A DNA stretch of 64,000 nt, taken from contig NZ_SDLR01000001.1 of assembly GCF_004522215.1 (NCBI RefSeq), positions 496,001 to 560,000 of the forward strand, given 5' to 3'. The notes below the pieces were generated by a model that made no database searches, was not told the DNA's origin, and was given only the letters and a program-made list of their open reading frames with translations. Shown one piece after another: positions 8,866-17,251 of the stretch (positions are counted from its first letter, which is position 1; every line of letters begins with the position of its first letter). The DNA comes from Ammoniphilus sp. YIM 78166. GTDB taxonomy: Bacteria > Bacillota > Bacilli > Aneurinibacillales > RAOX-1. A program made the position numbers and the translations under genes.

Positions 8866-10380
8866 ATGGATAACTTTGCTGTTATTGATCTTGGCTCGAA
8901 TTCCGTACGATTAGTGCTATACCATCACGATGACAGCGGTACGGTGCAGGAGATCGATAATATTAAATCGGTATTACGCTTAAGTGCCCATATCAATGAT
9001 CAAAAAGAAATTACTGAAGAAGGTTTGCGAATAACATTAGAATGTCTAAAGAGATATAAAACGATTTGTGAAGGTAAAGGGATTGATCATGTTCTTGGAG
9101 TGGCGACAGCTGCAGTTAGACAAGCAGGGAATCGTGCGCAAGTAATTGAGGCGATCTATCAAGAAACCGGCATTCCTTTTCGGATACTTACAGGGCAGGA
9201 GGAAGCTTACTTTGGCTATCTAGCCATCGTAAATACCCTTGATTATCAAGACGCAGTTACGGTGGACATTGGTGGAGGCTCAACTGAAGTGACGTACTTT
9301 AAGGGTCGCAGTCTTCAGCAGGCGCATAGCTTTCCTTTTGGAGCCGTGACTCTCACCCAGAGTTTTCTCCGGAGTGACCCGCCTGCCCCCGCCCAAATCG
9401 AAAGTTTAAAGCAATTTTTAGCTGAGCAGATTGGGACTCAGTCTTGGATTCAGGGCTTAAATTGTCCGCTTATTGTCATGGGGGGGACCGCTCGCAACTT
9501 AGCGCGGATGCATCAGAGGAAGGTGGGCTATTCGTTATCGAGCCTCCATAATTACCGACTCAGTAGGGCCCAACTTGTGGAATTAATGGATCAGCTCGCA
9601 TTCATGCCTTTAGATTGTAGAAAACATGTGGATGGGTTGTCTAAAGACAGGGCAGATATTATTTTTGCCGGTCTTATGGCATTTGACGAAATCATGAAGA
9701 GAGTGGGATCTAGAGAGCTAATATCGAGCAACAAGGGATTGCGTGATGGGCTCGTGTTTGATCTTATTCTCGATGATCAAGAGAAAAGATTACCGGATGT
9801 TTTAGAGTATAGCACCGCCCAGTTTATGAAAAGGTATCGGGTTAACCTATCCCATGCTAACCACGTTGCTTTTTTAACAGGGCAAATGTTTGATCAATTA
9901 AGAGAGATGGGCGTTCTCACCCTTGGCGACCGAGAGCGCATCCTCCTTCAGACTGCCAGCCGGCTATTTGACATAGGACGATCCATTAACATTATCGAAT
10001 CTGCGAAGCATACGTTTTATTTAATCGAGAATGTATTGTTACTAGGGGTTACTCATCAAGAACGACTGATGATCGGACTAATGGCTTCCTATAAGAGTGC
10101 CAAGCAGATGAAAAAAACGGCCGAGCCATACGGCGACCTCCTAGGAAAAGAACAGTTGCAGACCATTCAATGGTTGGGTACACTCGTTCAGTGTGGGAGA
10201 GTCATGGATCGAATGATGGATCAGAAGGTAAGAGAGGTATCGTTTAGTTTTGGTAAAAGCAAGCTTCAATTGAGAGTAAGCGGAGTGAGCGAGGAAGATT
10301 GGGTTTATTTAATAATAAAAGATCAAATGGGTAAATTGTCGAAATTGCTTGGTATTACAATTCAATTAAAGACGACCTAG
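8866..10380 (+). CDS. Ppx/GppA family phosphatase
   Basis: About 504 aa, exopolyphosphatase/guanosine pentaphosphatase family. Actin-like ATPase fold motifs: DLGSNSVRLVLY near the N-terminus, the catalytic Glu in TGQEEAYFGY, and DIGGGSTEV. A C-terminal helical HD-like region from about residue 310 (HANHVAFLTGQMFDQL) gives the long two-part architecture. Start: ATG 8866 leaves 7 nt after AGGGA, whereas the in-frame ATG at 8860 abuts it. No polyphosphate kinase is in the window. Whether polyphosphate or pppGpp is the substrate cannot be told from sequence. Followed after 13 bp by an acyltransferase gene. Confidence 0.9.
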   Translation: MDNFAVIDLGSNSVRLVLYHHDDSGTVQEIDNIKSVLRLSAHINDQKEITEEGLRITLECLKRYKTICEGKGIDHVLGVATAAVRQAGNRAQVIEAIYQETGIPFRILTGQEEAYFGYLAIVNTLDYQDAVTVDIGGGSTEVTYFKGRSLQQAHSFPFGAVTLTQSFLRSDPPAPAQIESLKQFLAEQIGTQSWIQGLNCPLIVMGGTARNLARMHQRKVGYSLSSLHNYRLSRAQLVELMDQLAFMPLDCRKHVDGLSKDRADIIFAGLMAFDEIMKRVGSRELISSNKGLRDGLVFDLILDDQEKRLPDVLEYSTAQFMKRYRVNLSHANHVAFLTGQMFDQLREMGVLTLGDRERILLQTASRLFDIGRSINIIESAKHTFYLIENVLLLGVTHQERLMIGLMASYKSAKQMKKTAEPYGDLLGKEQLQTIQWLGTLVQCGRVMDRMMDQKVREVSFSFGKSKLQLRVSGVSEEDWVYLIIKDQMGKLSKLLGITIQLKTT

Positions 10381-10393
10381 AAAGGAAAATGTT

Positions 10394-10972
10394 ATGGTTT
10401 ATCAATTTGTTCGATTTGTGGTACGTATGTACCTTCATTTGCGTTTCCGAGTTAAGATCGAAGGGGTTAATAACATCCCTGCAGAAGGATGCATCTTGGC
10501 CATGAACCATCAAAGTAATTATGACTCTCTTATGGTGGGTGTACACACCCCTCGCAAAATGTTCATCATGGCTAAAGAAGAGTTATTTAAAAATCGCTTC
10601 TTCGCTTGGTTGATCACGGAGATGGGTTCCTTCCCAGTTAAAAGAGGAAGTGCGGACTTAAAATCTCTCAAGCATACGCTTAAGCTAATTAAAGAAGGCA
10701 ATATTTTTTCTATCTTCATTGAGGGAACTCGTTCACAGACGGGAGAAATGCAGGAGCCGAAAAAAGGAATTGGCTTTATTGTCGATAAGAGCAAAGCTCC
10801 TGTCATTCCAACTTACATTTACGGCGTCAAAGGCGGCTGGGGTTCTCCTGCGGGAGTGATCTTTGGCAGCCCTGTCTCCATCGAGGGCCTCACGGACTAC
10901 GAAGAAATCGCAGCTAAAGTAGCAAGCTCCATTGAGGAGCTGAAGCAGAGTGTGTTGAGTAGAGGAGTGTAG
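10394..10972 (+). CDS. plsC: 1-acyl-sn-glycerol-3-phosphate acyltransferase, first copy
   Basis: 192 aa, PlsC/LPLAT family, makes phosphatidic acid from lysophosphatidic acid at the inner membrane face. Seen: HX4D catalytic motif NHQSNYD, FPVKRGSADL, and the glycerophosphate-binding EGTRS. A hydrophobic/basic N-terminus is present. A second plsC lies at 28485 next to cmk, the usual Bacillus position, so this copy, coupled to the Ppx gene, is a paralogue with possibly different acyl preference. Downstream lies the 52-bp repeat array. Confidence 0.88.
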   Translation: MVYQFVRFVVRMYLHLRFRVKIEGVNNIPAEGCILAMNHQSNYDSLMVGVHTPRKMFIMAKEELFKNRFFAWLITEMGSFPVKRGSADLKSLKHTLKLIKEGNIFSIFIEGTRSQTGEMQEPKKGIGFIVDKSKAPVIPTYIYGVKGGWGSPAGVIFGSPVSIEGLTDYEEIAAKVASSIEELKQSVLSRGV

Positions 10973-11016
10973 GTGGGCGGAGGGATTTAGAGAATCAGGG
11001 AATTAAAGTCGAGGTT

Positions 11017-11580
11017 AGATGCCCTCAAAGTGAGCTGAGGTGAGGATCAGGGCATCAGAGCGGTCGTATGATGCCCTCAAAGCGAGCTGAGGCCCGAATT
11101 AGGGCATCAAAGGCGTCGTATGATGCCCTCAAATCCTGCTGAAGCCCCGAACAGTGCATCAAAGGCGTTGTTTGATGCCCTCAAACCCTTGCCGCAGCCT
11201 GGATCAGGGCACCAAAGCCATCGTATGATGCCCTCGAACCCAGCCTAAGCTCGGATTTGGGAATCAAAGCCGCCGTTTGATGCCCTCAAAACCAGCCGCA
11301 GCCCGGATCGGGGCACCAAAGCCCCAGTTTGATGCCCTCAAATCCAGCCGCAGCCCGAATCAGGGCACCAAACCCCTCGTTTGATGCCCTCAAATCCTGC
11401 TGAAGCCCGGATCAGGGCACCAAACCCCTCGTATGATGCCCTCAAATCCTGCTGAAGCCCGGATCAGGGCACCAAACCCCTCGTATGATGCCCTCAAATC
11501 CTGCTGAAGCCCGGATCAGGGCACCAAAGCCATCATATGATGCCCTCAAACCCTGCCTCAGCCCGACCATGCCCTCCATC
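11017..11580. repeat. Tandem array of eleven 52-bp units with internal dyads
   Basis: Eleven head-to-tail units, each beginning TGATGCCCTCAAA, at 11017, 11069, 11121, 11173, 11226, 11278, 11330, 11382, 11434, 11486 and 11538; every step is 52 bp except 11173-11226 (53). The last unit is degenerate. Each unit contains GATGCCCT and, 23 nt later, AGGGCATC or AGGGCACC, so half-sites alternate in orientation with gaps of 23 and 13 nt and could form serial hairpins. Units 8 and 9 are identical; the outer ones have diverged. 52 is not a multiple of 3 and no long frame crosses the array, so it is non-coding. This fills the stretch between plsC and the terminator at 11595. Not CRISPR: no unique spacers. 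Confidence 0.92.
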
Positions 11581-11594
11581 CCAATCCCAACTAC

Positions 11595-11631
11595 AAAAAC
11601 GAGGGTGTCCATCTATGACACCCTCGTTTTT
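11595..11631. terminator. Bidirectional terminator after the repeat array
   Basis: Perfect 15-bp inverted repeat (arms 11595-11609 and 11617-11631, core ACGAGGGTGTC) with A-run before and T-run after, so it can end transcripts from both strands: plsC/array on the plus strand and the 48-aa gene on the minus strand. Confidence 0.85.
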
Positions 11632-11642
11632 GTCTTCTCCGA

Positions 11643-11789
11643 CTATTCTTTTTCCTCATCAGGCGATTCCGAGGAGTGTGGGAACTCCATATCAATGGCC
11701 ATTTCCATAAAGTAATCGGTGTCTTCCGTTTCCTTTTGATTCTTTTTGTAGTTAAGCATCTTGGAAATAATAGAACGATCATGGCTCAT
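11643..11789 (-). CDS. Small acidic protein, 48 aa, unknown function
   Basis: ATG at 11789 preceded by a strong GGGGGT ribosome binding site; 48 codons ending at TAG 11643-11645, followed directly by a terminator. Begins MSHDRSIISKMLNYKK, a basic helical start, followed by an acidic Met-rich segment (DTDYFMEMAIDMEF) and an acidic tail. No membrane segment. Divergent from the XPB helicase gene with a shared 77-bp intergenic region. Support is RBS, clean stop and terminator placement; no family recognised. Confidence 0.6.
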   Translation of the reverse strand: MSHDRSIISKMLNYKKNQKETEDTDYFMEMAIDMEFPHSSESPDEEKE

Positions 11790-11866
11790 CGTTTGTGACC
11801 CCCTTTCTCGTATGCTATCCTTAAAAGTATCTAAACATTCAAATCAGAAGGAGTCCTTAAAGGAAA

Positions 11867-13513
11867 ATGGAAGTTAGACTCGAGAACCCCTTGATTGTGC
11901 AAAGTGACCGTACCTTATTGCTTGAAGTGCAAAATACTCGTTTTGAAGCAGCTCGGGATGCCATCTCCCCTTTTTGTGAATTGATGAAAAGTCCGGAATA
12001 TATTCATACGTATCGAGTTACCCCACTTAGTATTTGGAATGCTTCAGCTTTAGGTTATACAGCGGAGCAGATGGGAGCTGCTTTGGAGCAATTCGCTAAG
12101 TATGGCGTGCCTCCAGGACTACTGCGCGACATTCATGAAATCGCCTCAAGATATGGGCGAATTAAGCTAGAGAAACAGGATAACAAGCTTTACTTGACTT
12201 GTTCGGATTCCACGTTGCTAAATGAGTTTCTCCGGTATCGAGACATTCAAGGCTTCCTTGCAGGAGAGAGGTCTGAACATGCTGTTGAAATTGCTCCCTA
12301 TGCGCGGGGAGTGATTAAACAAGAATTGATACGATTAGGTTACCCTGTCCAGGATATTGCAGGCTACGCTCAGGGAACAGCGTTGGAGATTCAGCTAAGG
12401 GCTACCTTAAGGGACTATCAAGTGCATGCGGTTGACTCCTATTATGCTGGCGGATCTGACTGGGGAGGCAGTGGCGTTCTCGTCTTACCTTGCGGGGCTG
12501 GCAAAACGGTTATTGGGATTGCGGCAATGGTTAAGACCGGGATGGAGACCTTGATACTAACAACCAATGTGACTTCCGTAAGACAATGGATTCAAGAAAT
12601 TGTGGAGAAAACAGATCTAACACTAGAACAGGTGGGGGAGTACTCCGGTACAGTGAAGGAAGTGAAGCCTGTAACGGTGTCTACCTATCAGATGCTAACG
12701 TACAGAAAAGATAAAGAAGCGGAATTTGATCATATTCATCTCTTTAGTGATCGGGACTGGGGGTTCATAATCTATGACGAGGTTCATATGCTTCCAGCGC
12801 CTGTTTTCCGGGTAACAGCCGATATTCAAGCGAAACGGCGTTTGGGTCTTACTGCAACGCTCGTAAGAGAAGATGGCAGAGAAGAGGATGTCTTTACCCT
12901 AGTTGGGCCGAAGAAGTTTGACCTTCCTTGGCGGGATTTGGAAAGAAGCGGATGGATTGCAGAAGCTCATTGTTCGGAGATTCGTGTTAGCATGCCGTTT
13001 GACCTTCGTGAAGAATATATTTATGCCAGTTCTAGGGAAAAATACCGGGTTGCGGCCGAAAACCCGGAAAAAAAACGAGTCATTAAGCAAATTGTCGAGC
13101 GCCATACGAACGATCAAGTGTTGATTATAGGGCAGTATGTAAGTCAGTTAGAGGAGCTGTCAAAAGAGCTCAACATCCCCGTGATAACGGGAAGAACAAC
13201 TCAAGGTGAGCGCGACAGGCTTTATGCCGAATTCCGAAAGAATGCAATTAAAAGACTGATTGTTTCAAAGGTAGCCAACTTTGCTGTGGATCTGCCGGAT
13301 GCTAATGTGGCTATTCAGATCTCGGGAACCTTTGGTTCAAGGCAGGAAGAAGCTCAACGCTTAGGAAGGGTTTTACGACCCAAAGCGGATAATGCTGCCT
13401 ACTTCTATACTCTAGTGTCTAAAGGGACGAAGGAAGAAGAATGGGCCCAGAAGCGCCAGTTATTTTTAGTTGAGCAAGGGTATCAATATAAGATTATGGA
13501 CTCAGTAGAATAG
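11867..13513 (+). CDS. XPB-type DNA repair helicase
   Basis: 548 aa, bacterial homologue of the archaeal/eukaryotic XPB (Rad25) superfamily 2 helicase. N-terminal helicase-XPB domain about residues 1-130 with a DNA-damage-recognition-like segment, then Walker A (PCGAGKT, Lys213), DEVH box (304-307), motif III LGLTATLV with the XPB-specific RED motif (Arg334-Glu335-Asp336), and motif VI QRLGRVLRP in helicase domain 2. RBS AAGGAG. Eukaryotic XPB acts in TFIIH and nucleotide excision repair; in bacteria it is scattered and its role is not settled. Complete with all motifs. It stands alone, ending at a terminator. Confidence 0.92.
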   Translation: MEVRLENPLIVQSDRTLLLEVQNTRFEAARDAISPFCELMKSPEYIHTYRVTPLSIWNASALGYTAEQMGAALEQFAKYGVPPGLLRDIHEIASRYGRIKLEKQDNKLYLTCSDSTLLNEFLRYRDIQGFLAGERSEHAVEIAPYARGVIKQELIRLGYPVQDIAGYAQGTALEIQLRATLRDYQVHAVDSYYAGGSDWGGSGVLVLPCGAGKTVIGIAAMVKTGMETLILTTNVTSVRQWIQEIVEKTDLTLEQVGEYSGTVKEVKPVTVSTYQMLTYRKDKEAEFDHIHLFSDRDWGFIIYDEVHMLPAPVFRVTADIQAKRRLGLTATLVREDGREEDVFTLVGPKKFDLPWRDLERSGWIAEAHCSEIRVSMPFDLREEYIYASSREKYRVAAENPEKKRVIKQIVERHTNDQVLIIGQYVSQLEELSKELNIPVITGRTTQGERDRLYAEFRKNAIKRLIVSKVANFAVDLPDANVAIQISGTFGSRQEEAQRLGRVLRPKADNAAYFYTLVSKGTKEEEWAQKRQLFLVEQGYQYKIMDSVE

Positions 13514-13526
13514 CAAAATCATCTGC

Positions 13527-13577
13527 AAAGACTGATCAAGGAAGTCGTATAAACCGACCTTTTTTGATCAGTCTTTT
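13527..13577 (+). terminator. Intrinsic terminator after the XPB gene
   Basis: 13-bp perfect arms AAAGACTGATCAA and TTGATCAGTCTTT enclosing a 24-nt loop with a small inner GTCG/CGAC stem, followed by TTTT. Confidence 0.8.
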
Positions 13578-13714
13578 CGTGTGTTATAACAACATCGAGA
13601 CCTGTTGCATAGCAGGTGGGAATAACTGTTTTAAGGCTAATGAGTTGAGTTATCAACAAATAAAGCGATTACAGAAGCAGAAATAATAATTTTTTTTTAT
13701 CTGAAAAAACTCTG

Positions 13715-13743
13715 TTGCAATAATAAAATTTATCTGTTACAAT
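13715..13743 (+). promoter_or_regulatory. Sigma-A promoter of the ferredoxin oxidoreductase operon
   Basis: TTGCAA (13715-13720), 17-bp spacer, TACAAT (13738-13743) with extended -10 TG. It lies about 90 bp upstream of the GTG start. The remaining 13578-13714 stretch is AT-rich with no ORF that I can support. Confidence 0.7.
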
Positions 13744-13810
13744 TCAGAATATGAAAATACTGAATTATTGAAAGAATATATCATGTAAACACTTTACTAA
13801 TAGTGTTAAC
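13741..13810. promoter_or_regulatory. Two dyads at the oxidoreductase promoter, candidate operators
   Basis: Dyad 1 overlaps the -10: AATTCAG (13741-13747) and CTGAATT (13760-13766). Dyad 2 lies in the leader: GTAAACACT (13785-13793), 8-nt gap, AGTGTTAAC (13802-13810), one mismatch. Placement just downstream of the promoter fits repressor sites. No known binding-site consensus is matched convincingly. Inference from symmetry only. Confidence 0.4.
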
Positions 13811-13833
13811 TTACTGACTGGGGAGGGATCAGC

Positions 13834-14826
13834 GTGTTACCGAAAAAGAATGAGTTGGGCTTTTTTGAGATTCGCTTGGAATCAATTGGGGGTCTAGGTG
13901 CGAACTTAGCCGGAAAAATGTTAGCTGAAGCTGGGGTAATGGGTTTAGGTTATAACGGAATGAACTTTTCCTCTTATGGATCTGAGAAAAAAGGATCTCC
14001 TGTAAAGGCATTTGTTCGATTCTGTGAGCCAGAGATTGAAGTTCGTGCACACAGCCCGATCGAACAGCCACATGTTGTGGGAGTATTCCATGAAGCACTA
14101 TATAAGACAGTTGATGTGTGCAGCGGGATCTACCCAGACAGCATCGTCCTGGTCAATTCAACCCGAGATTTTGATGAAGTTCGCAAGGACTTAAAACTAG
14201 AGTATGGAACATTAGCGATCGTGGATGCCTTAAGCATTGCGGTAGAAGAAAAAACAAAGGTCAATACGGCGATGTTAGGCGCCTTATTCCGAGTTTGCGA
14301 CTTCTTGGATCCGGATGCTATGAGAAACATCATCCGCCAGACCTTCGAGAAAAAATATCCGCATATGGTGGAGCCGAATATTCGTACGTTTGATCGTGGT
14401 TTTGAAGAAGTTCAATTTAAGACGTATGAGCCAGCTGAAGATGCTCAATCGCGCGCGTTTGTTCGTCCGGTTTCGCCACTAGGCTATGAAACACAGCCAA
14501 TCGGTGGTGTGATCGTAAACCCTGGAAACAGCGTATTGAAAGACCTAAGCGGATCCCGCCAAGGCTTCCTTCCTGAATATCACGATGATAAGTGTATCCA
14601 TTGTGCAGCCTGTGACACCGTATGTCCAGATTACTGCTTCGTATGGGAAGAGAGACCGGATAAAAAAGGAAGACCACAAATGTTTCTACAAGGGATCGAC
14701 TACCAGTATTGCAAAGGCTGCTTGAAGTGTGTGCAGGCCTGTCCGGTTGAAGCTTTAACCGATAAGCGCGAAGAAATTGGCTACGCGGAAGACCACCGTG
14801 TTCCTCACAAGTTTGTAATGGCTTAA
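13834..14826 (+). CDS. 2-oxoacid:ferredoxin oxidoreductase, gamma-delta fusion subunit
   Basis: 330 aa. Residues about 8-200 are the gamma (catalytic-interface) domain, with the typical RLESIGGLGANLAGKML start. After a linker, residues about 245-310 form a ferredoxin-like delta domain with two [4Fe-4S] sets: Cys254/257/260/264 and Cys293/296/299/303. It passes electrons from the TPP site in the partner protein to ferredoxin. GTG start with GGGAGGG 6 nt upstream. Co-transcribed with the alpha-beta fusion gene 28 bp downstream. The family covers pyruvate, 2-oxoglutarate, branched-chain oxoacid and oxalate enzymes; substrate not decidable here. Confidence 0.9.
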   Translation: MLPKKNELGFFEIRLESIGGLGANLAGKMLAEAGVMGLGYNGMNFSSYGSEKKGSPVKAFVRFCEPEIEVRAHSPIEQPHVVGVFHEALYKTVDVCSGIYPDSIVLVNSTRDFDEVRKDLKLEYGTLAIVDALSIAVEEKTKVNTAMLGALFRVCDFLDPDAMRNIIRQTFEKKYPHMVEPNIRTFDRGFEEVQFKTYEPAEDAQSRAFVRPVSPLGYETQPIGGVIVNPGNSVLKDLSGSRQGFLPEYHDDKCIHCAACDTVCPDYCFVWEERPDKKGRPQMFLQGIDYQYCKGCLKCVQACPVEALTDKREEIGYAEDHRVPHKFVMA

Positions 14827-14854
14827 AAATTCGAGTAGACAGGAGGAATTAAGT

Positions 14855-17155
14855 ATGGCAATCGATTATGAAAAGGAAAAAGCAAGATTAGAACAAAACA
14901 AGCCCGTGCAAAAGTTAGTATTTGAATCCGGAAATGAAATGGCAGCTATGGCAGCCGCGCAAATCAACTACCACATTATGGGGTATTTTCCCATCACTCC
15001 ATCTACAGAGGTTGCTCAGTTCCTTGATGGCATGAAGGCTAAGGGGCAGCATGATATTGTGTTAATTCCAACTGATGGTGAGCATGGTTCAGCGGGCTCC
15101 TGTTATGGGGCAGCTGCAGCGGGAGCTCGTGTATTCAACGCTACATCTGCCAACGGTTTCTTGTATATGCTTGAGCAATTACCAGTCCAATCGGGTACTC
15201 GTTACCCTATGGTCATGAACCTGGTTACCCGTGCGATCAGCGGACCGCTGGATATCCGCGGAGATCACTCTGACTTATACTATGGTTTGAACATTGGTTG
15301 GCCTATCCTGTTAGCGAGAACTCCGCAGGCGGTTTACGACATGAACATCATGGCCTTGCGATTGGCTGAACATAAAGACGTACGCCTTCCTGTGTTGGTT
15401 GCTTACGATGGTTTCTTCACTTCCCACCAGAAGCGACGCGTTCAATACTTTGAAGACCGTAATGTAGTACAGAATTTTGTAGGACCACAGCCAAGAGAGT
15501 ACAATTTTGCATTGGATCCTGCCAATCCGGTTACGATTGGACCTTACATGAATGATCCGGACTTGATTAATAACAATTATCAGCAATCCGAGGCCATGTA
15601 TCGCGCTTATGAAGTGTTCCAGGAGATTGCCAAGGAATACTACGAGATTTCCGGTCGCGAATATCCTATTTTAGATTTGTATCAGATGGAAGACGCTGAA
15701 GTAGCCGTATTCTTATTGAATTCCGCTTCAGAAACAGCGAAAGACGTTGTGGATAATCTTCGGGCCAAAGGGATTAAGGCAGGCGTAATTAGTCCTAATA
15801 TGATCCGTCCATTCCCTCTTAAAGAGATTCAAGCGGCACTGAAGAACGTCAAGGCGGTTGTTGTGGGTGAACGTGCTGATTCGTACGGCGGTCATGGGGC
15901 AAACATGACCCTAGAGGTGAAGGCTGCCCTTCAGAGTGCCAACAGCAATGTTATGGTAATTAGCCGCATCTTCGGTGTAGGGGGTAAAGATTTCTACGCT
16001 GACGATGCCGAGCACTTCTTCCAGCTTGGATTGGATGCTATTGAAAAGGGCTTTGTCGAGAAGCCGTTTGACTATTATGGTCATACTCCTGGTCAACCTG
16101 AATTGGCTCCGAAGCGTGTTCTTGAGCCATTGCATGGAGACGCATTTAAAACTGGGTTAATTAAAGTGACTCCAAACGAAACAACAGGGAAGCTAGACGT
16201 GAAGATCCCGCCTCTTCGCAGTTTGACTGGTAAGCCTAAACGAATTGCCCCTGGACACGGTGCATGTCCTGGTTGCGGAATCTTCCCAGGGCTAGAGATG
16301 TTCTTTAAAGGAATTGAAGGGGATATCGTGGCTCTATTCCAAACAGGCTGTGCGATGGTTGTTACCACGGGATATCCATATAGTTCCCATAAGCAAACGT
16401 ATATTCATAACCTGTTCCAGAATGGTGGAGCTACGCTGTCGGGTGTGGTTGAAGCTTTCTACGAGCTGAAGCGCCGCGGAGAAATTGATGTGCCGGAAGA
16501 CTTCACGTTTGTGATGGTCACAGGGGATGGCGGTATGGATATTGGAATGGGGCCTGCAATCGGTGCGGCGCTTCGTAACCACAAGATGATTATTCTTGAG
16601 TATGATAACGAAGGTTATATGAATACCGGTAGCCAGTTGTCTTATTCCACTCCGCTAGGTCATATGACAACGACTTCTAACGTTGGGAAGTTCCAAGGTG
16701 GGAAAGCATTCCATCATAAGGACACCGTGCAGATTATGGCCTCTACGAACATTAGTTATGCCTTTACAGGGACGGAAGCTTTCCCGCAAGATCTTCTGAA
16801 GAAAGCAGCTAAAGCACAGTGGTATGCGCAGAACGTGGGCACGGTCTATGGGAAGATTCTCATTGCTTGTCCACTCAATTGGAAGTCAGCTGATGAGTTA
16901 GGAGAGCCCATTGTGGGCACGGCGGTTAATACCTGCTTCTTCCCGCTCTATGAAATTGAGAATGGCGTAACCAACATTACTTATGATCCAGAAGAAAAAG
17001 GGAAGCGTGTGGATGTTTACGAGTGGGTAAACTCGATGGGTAAGACCAAGCATTTGACGAAGCCCGAATATGCAGAAATGCTGGATACCTTCCGCCAGGA
17101 AGTCGAAAGACGCTGGAGAAGATTAAAAGAAAAGCATAATAATCCATATCTATAA
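14855..17155 (+). CDS. 2-oxoacid:ferredoxin oxidoreductase, alpha-beta fusion subunit
   Basis: 766 aa; decarboxylates a 2-oxoacid with TPP and CoA, reducing ferredoxin. Residues about 20-420 are the alpha part (GNEMAAMAAAQ, YFPITPSTE, SGPLDIRGDHSD and a domain II fold about 275-400). Residues about 450-745 are the beta part: GHGACPGCG cluster ligands, QTGCAMV, TPP motif GDGG at about 557 with Asn about 30 residues later (EYDNEGYMNTG), and a distal Cys in VNTCFFPLYE. In most bacteria alpha and beta are separate genes. Forms an operon with the gamma-delta gene and ends at the terminator at 17164. Substrate unassigned: pyruvate is the commonest, 2-oxoisovalerate or oxalate possible. Confidence 0.9.
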   Translation: MAIDYEKEKARLEQNKPVQKLVFESGNEMAAMAAAQINYHIMGYFPITPSTEVAQFLDGMKAKGQHDIVLIPTDGEHGSAGSCYGAAAAGARVFNATSANGFLYMLEQLPVQSGTRYPMVMNLVTRAISGPLDIRGDHSDLYYGLNIGWPILLARTPQAVYDMNIMALRLAEHKDVRLPVLVAYDGFFTSHQKRRVQYFEDRNVVQNFVGPQPREYNFALDPANPVTIGPYMNDPDLINNNYQQSEAMYRAYEVFQEIAKEYYEISGREYPILDLYQMEDAEVAVFLLNSASETAKDVVDNLRAKGIKAGVISPNMIRPFPLKEIQAALKNVKAVVVGERADSYGGHGANMTLEVKAALQSANSNVMVISRIFGVGGKDFYADDAEHFFQLGLDAIEKGFVEKPFDYYGHTPGQPELAPKRVLEPLHGDAFKTGLIKVTPNETTGKLDVKIPPLRSLTGKPKRIAPGHGACPGCGIFPGLEMFFKGIEGDIVALFQTGCAMVVTTGYPYSSHKQTYIHNLFQNGGATLSGVVEAFYELKRRGEIDVPEDFTFVMVTGDGGMDIGMGPAIGAALRNHKMIILEYDNEGYMNTGSQLSYSTPLGHMTTTSNVGKFQGGKAFHHKDTVQIMASTNISYAFTGTEAFPQDLLKKAAKAQWYAQNVGTVYGKILIACPLNWKSADELGEPIVGTAVNTCFFPLYEIENGVTNITYDPEEKGKRVDVYEWVNSMGKTKHLTKPEYAEMLDTFRQEVERRWRRLKEKHNNPYL

Positions 17156-17163
17156 GAAGAAGT

Positions 17164-17192
17164 AAGGGCGATGACTAGAACATCGCCCTTTT
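17164..17192 (+). terminator. Terminator of the oxidoreductase operon
   Basis: 10-bp arms AAGGGCGATG and CATCGCCCTT with a 7-nt loop, followed by TTTTCT, directly downstream of the alpha-beta gene. Confidence 0.85.
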
Positions 17193-17251
17193 CTATCGAA
17201 TACAAGAATATTTTGTCCATCAGCCTAATAGAATGTAAATGGGGTGTATAC

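Noticed and set aside
11017..11580. Possible CRISPR array
   Set aside because: Repeats are directly contiguous 52-bp units with no unique spacers, and no cas genes are present.
11485..11715. 76-aa plus-strand ORF across the repeat array end
   Set aside because: Runs through the repeats and the bidirectional terminator, has no RBS, and its composition is an artefact of the repeat.
11591..11782. 63-aa minus-strand ORF rich in Arg/Lys
   Set aside because: It is the wrong frame of the 48-aa gene at 11643-11789, which has the RBS and a terminator placed after its stop.
17171..17251. N-terminal extension of the 17252 membrane protein
   Set aside because: The ATG at 17171 lies inside the terminator stem of the preceding operon, while GGGGTG precedes ATG 17252.
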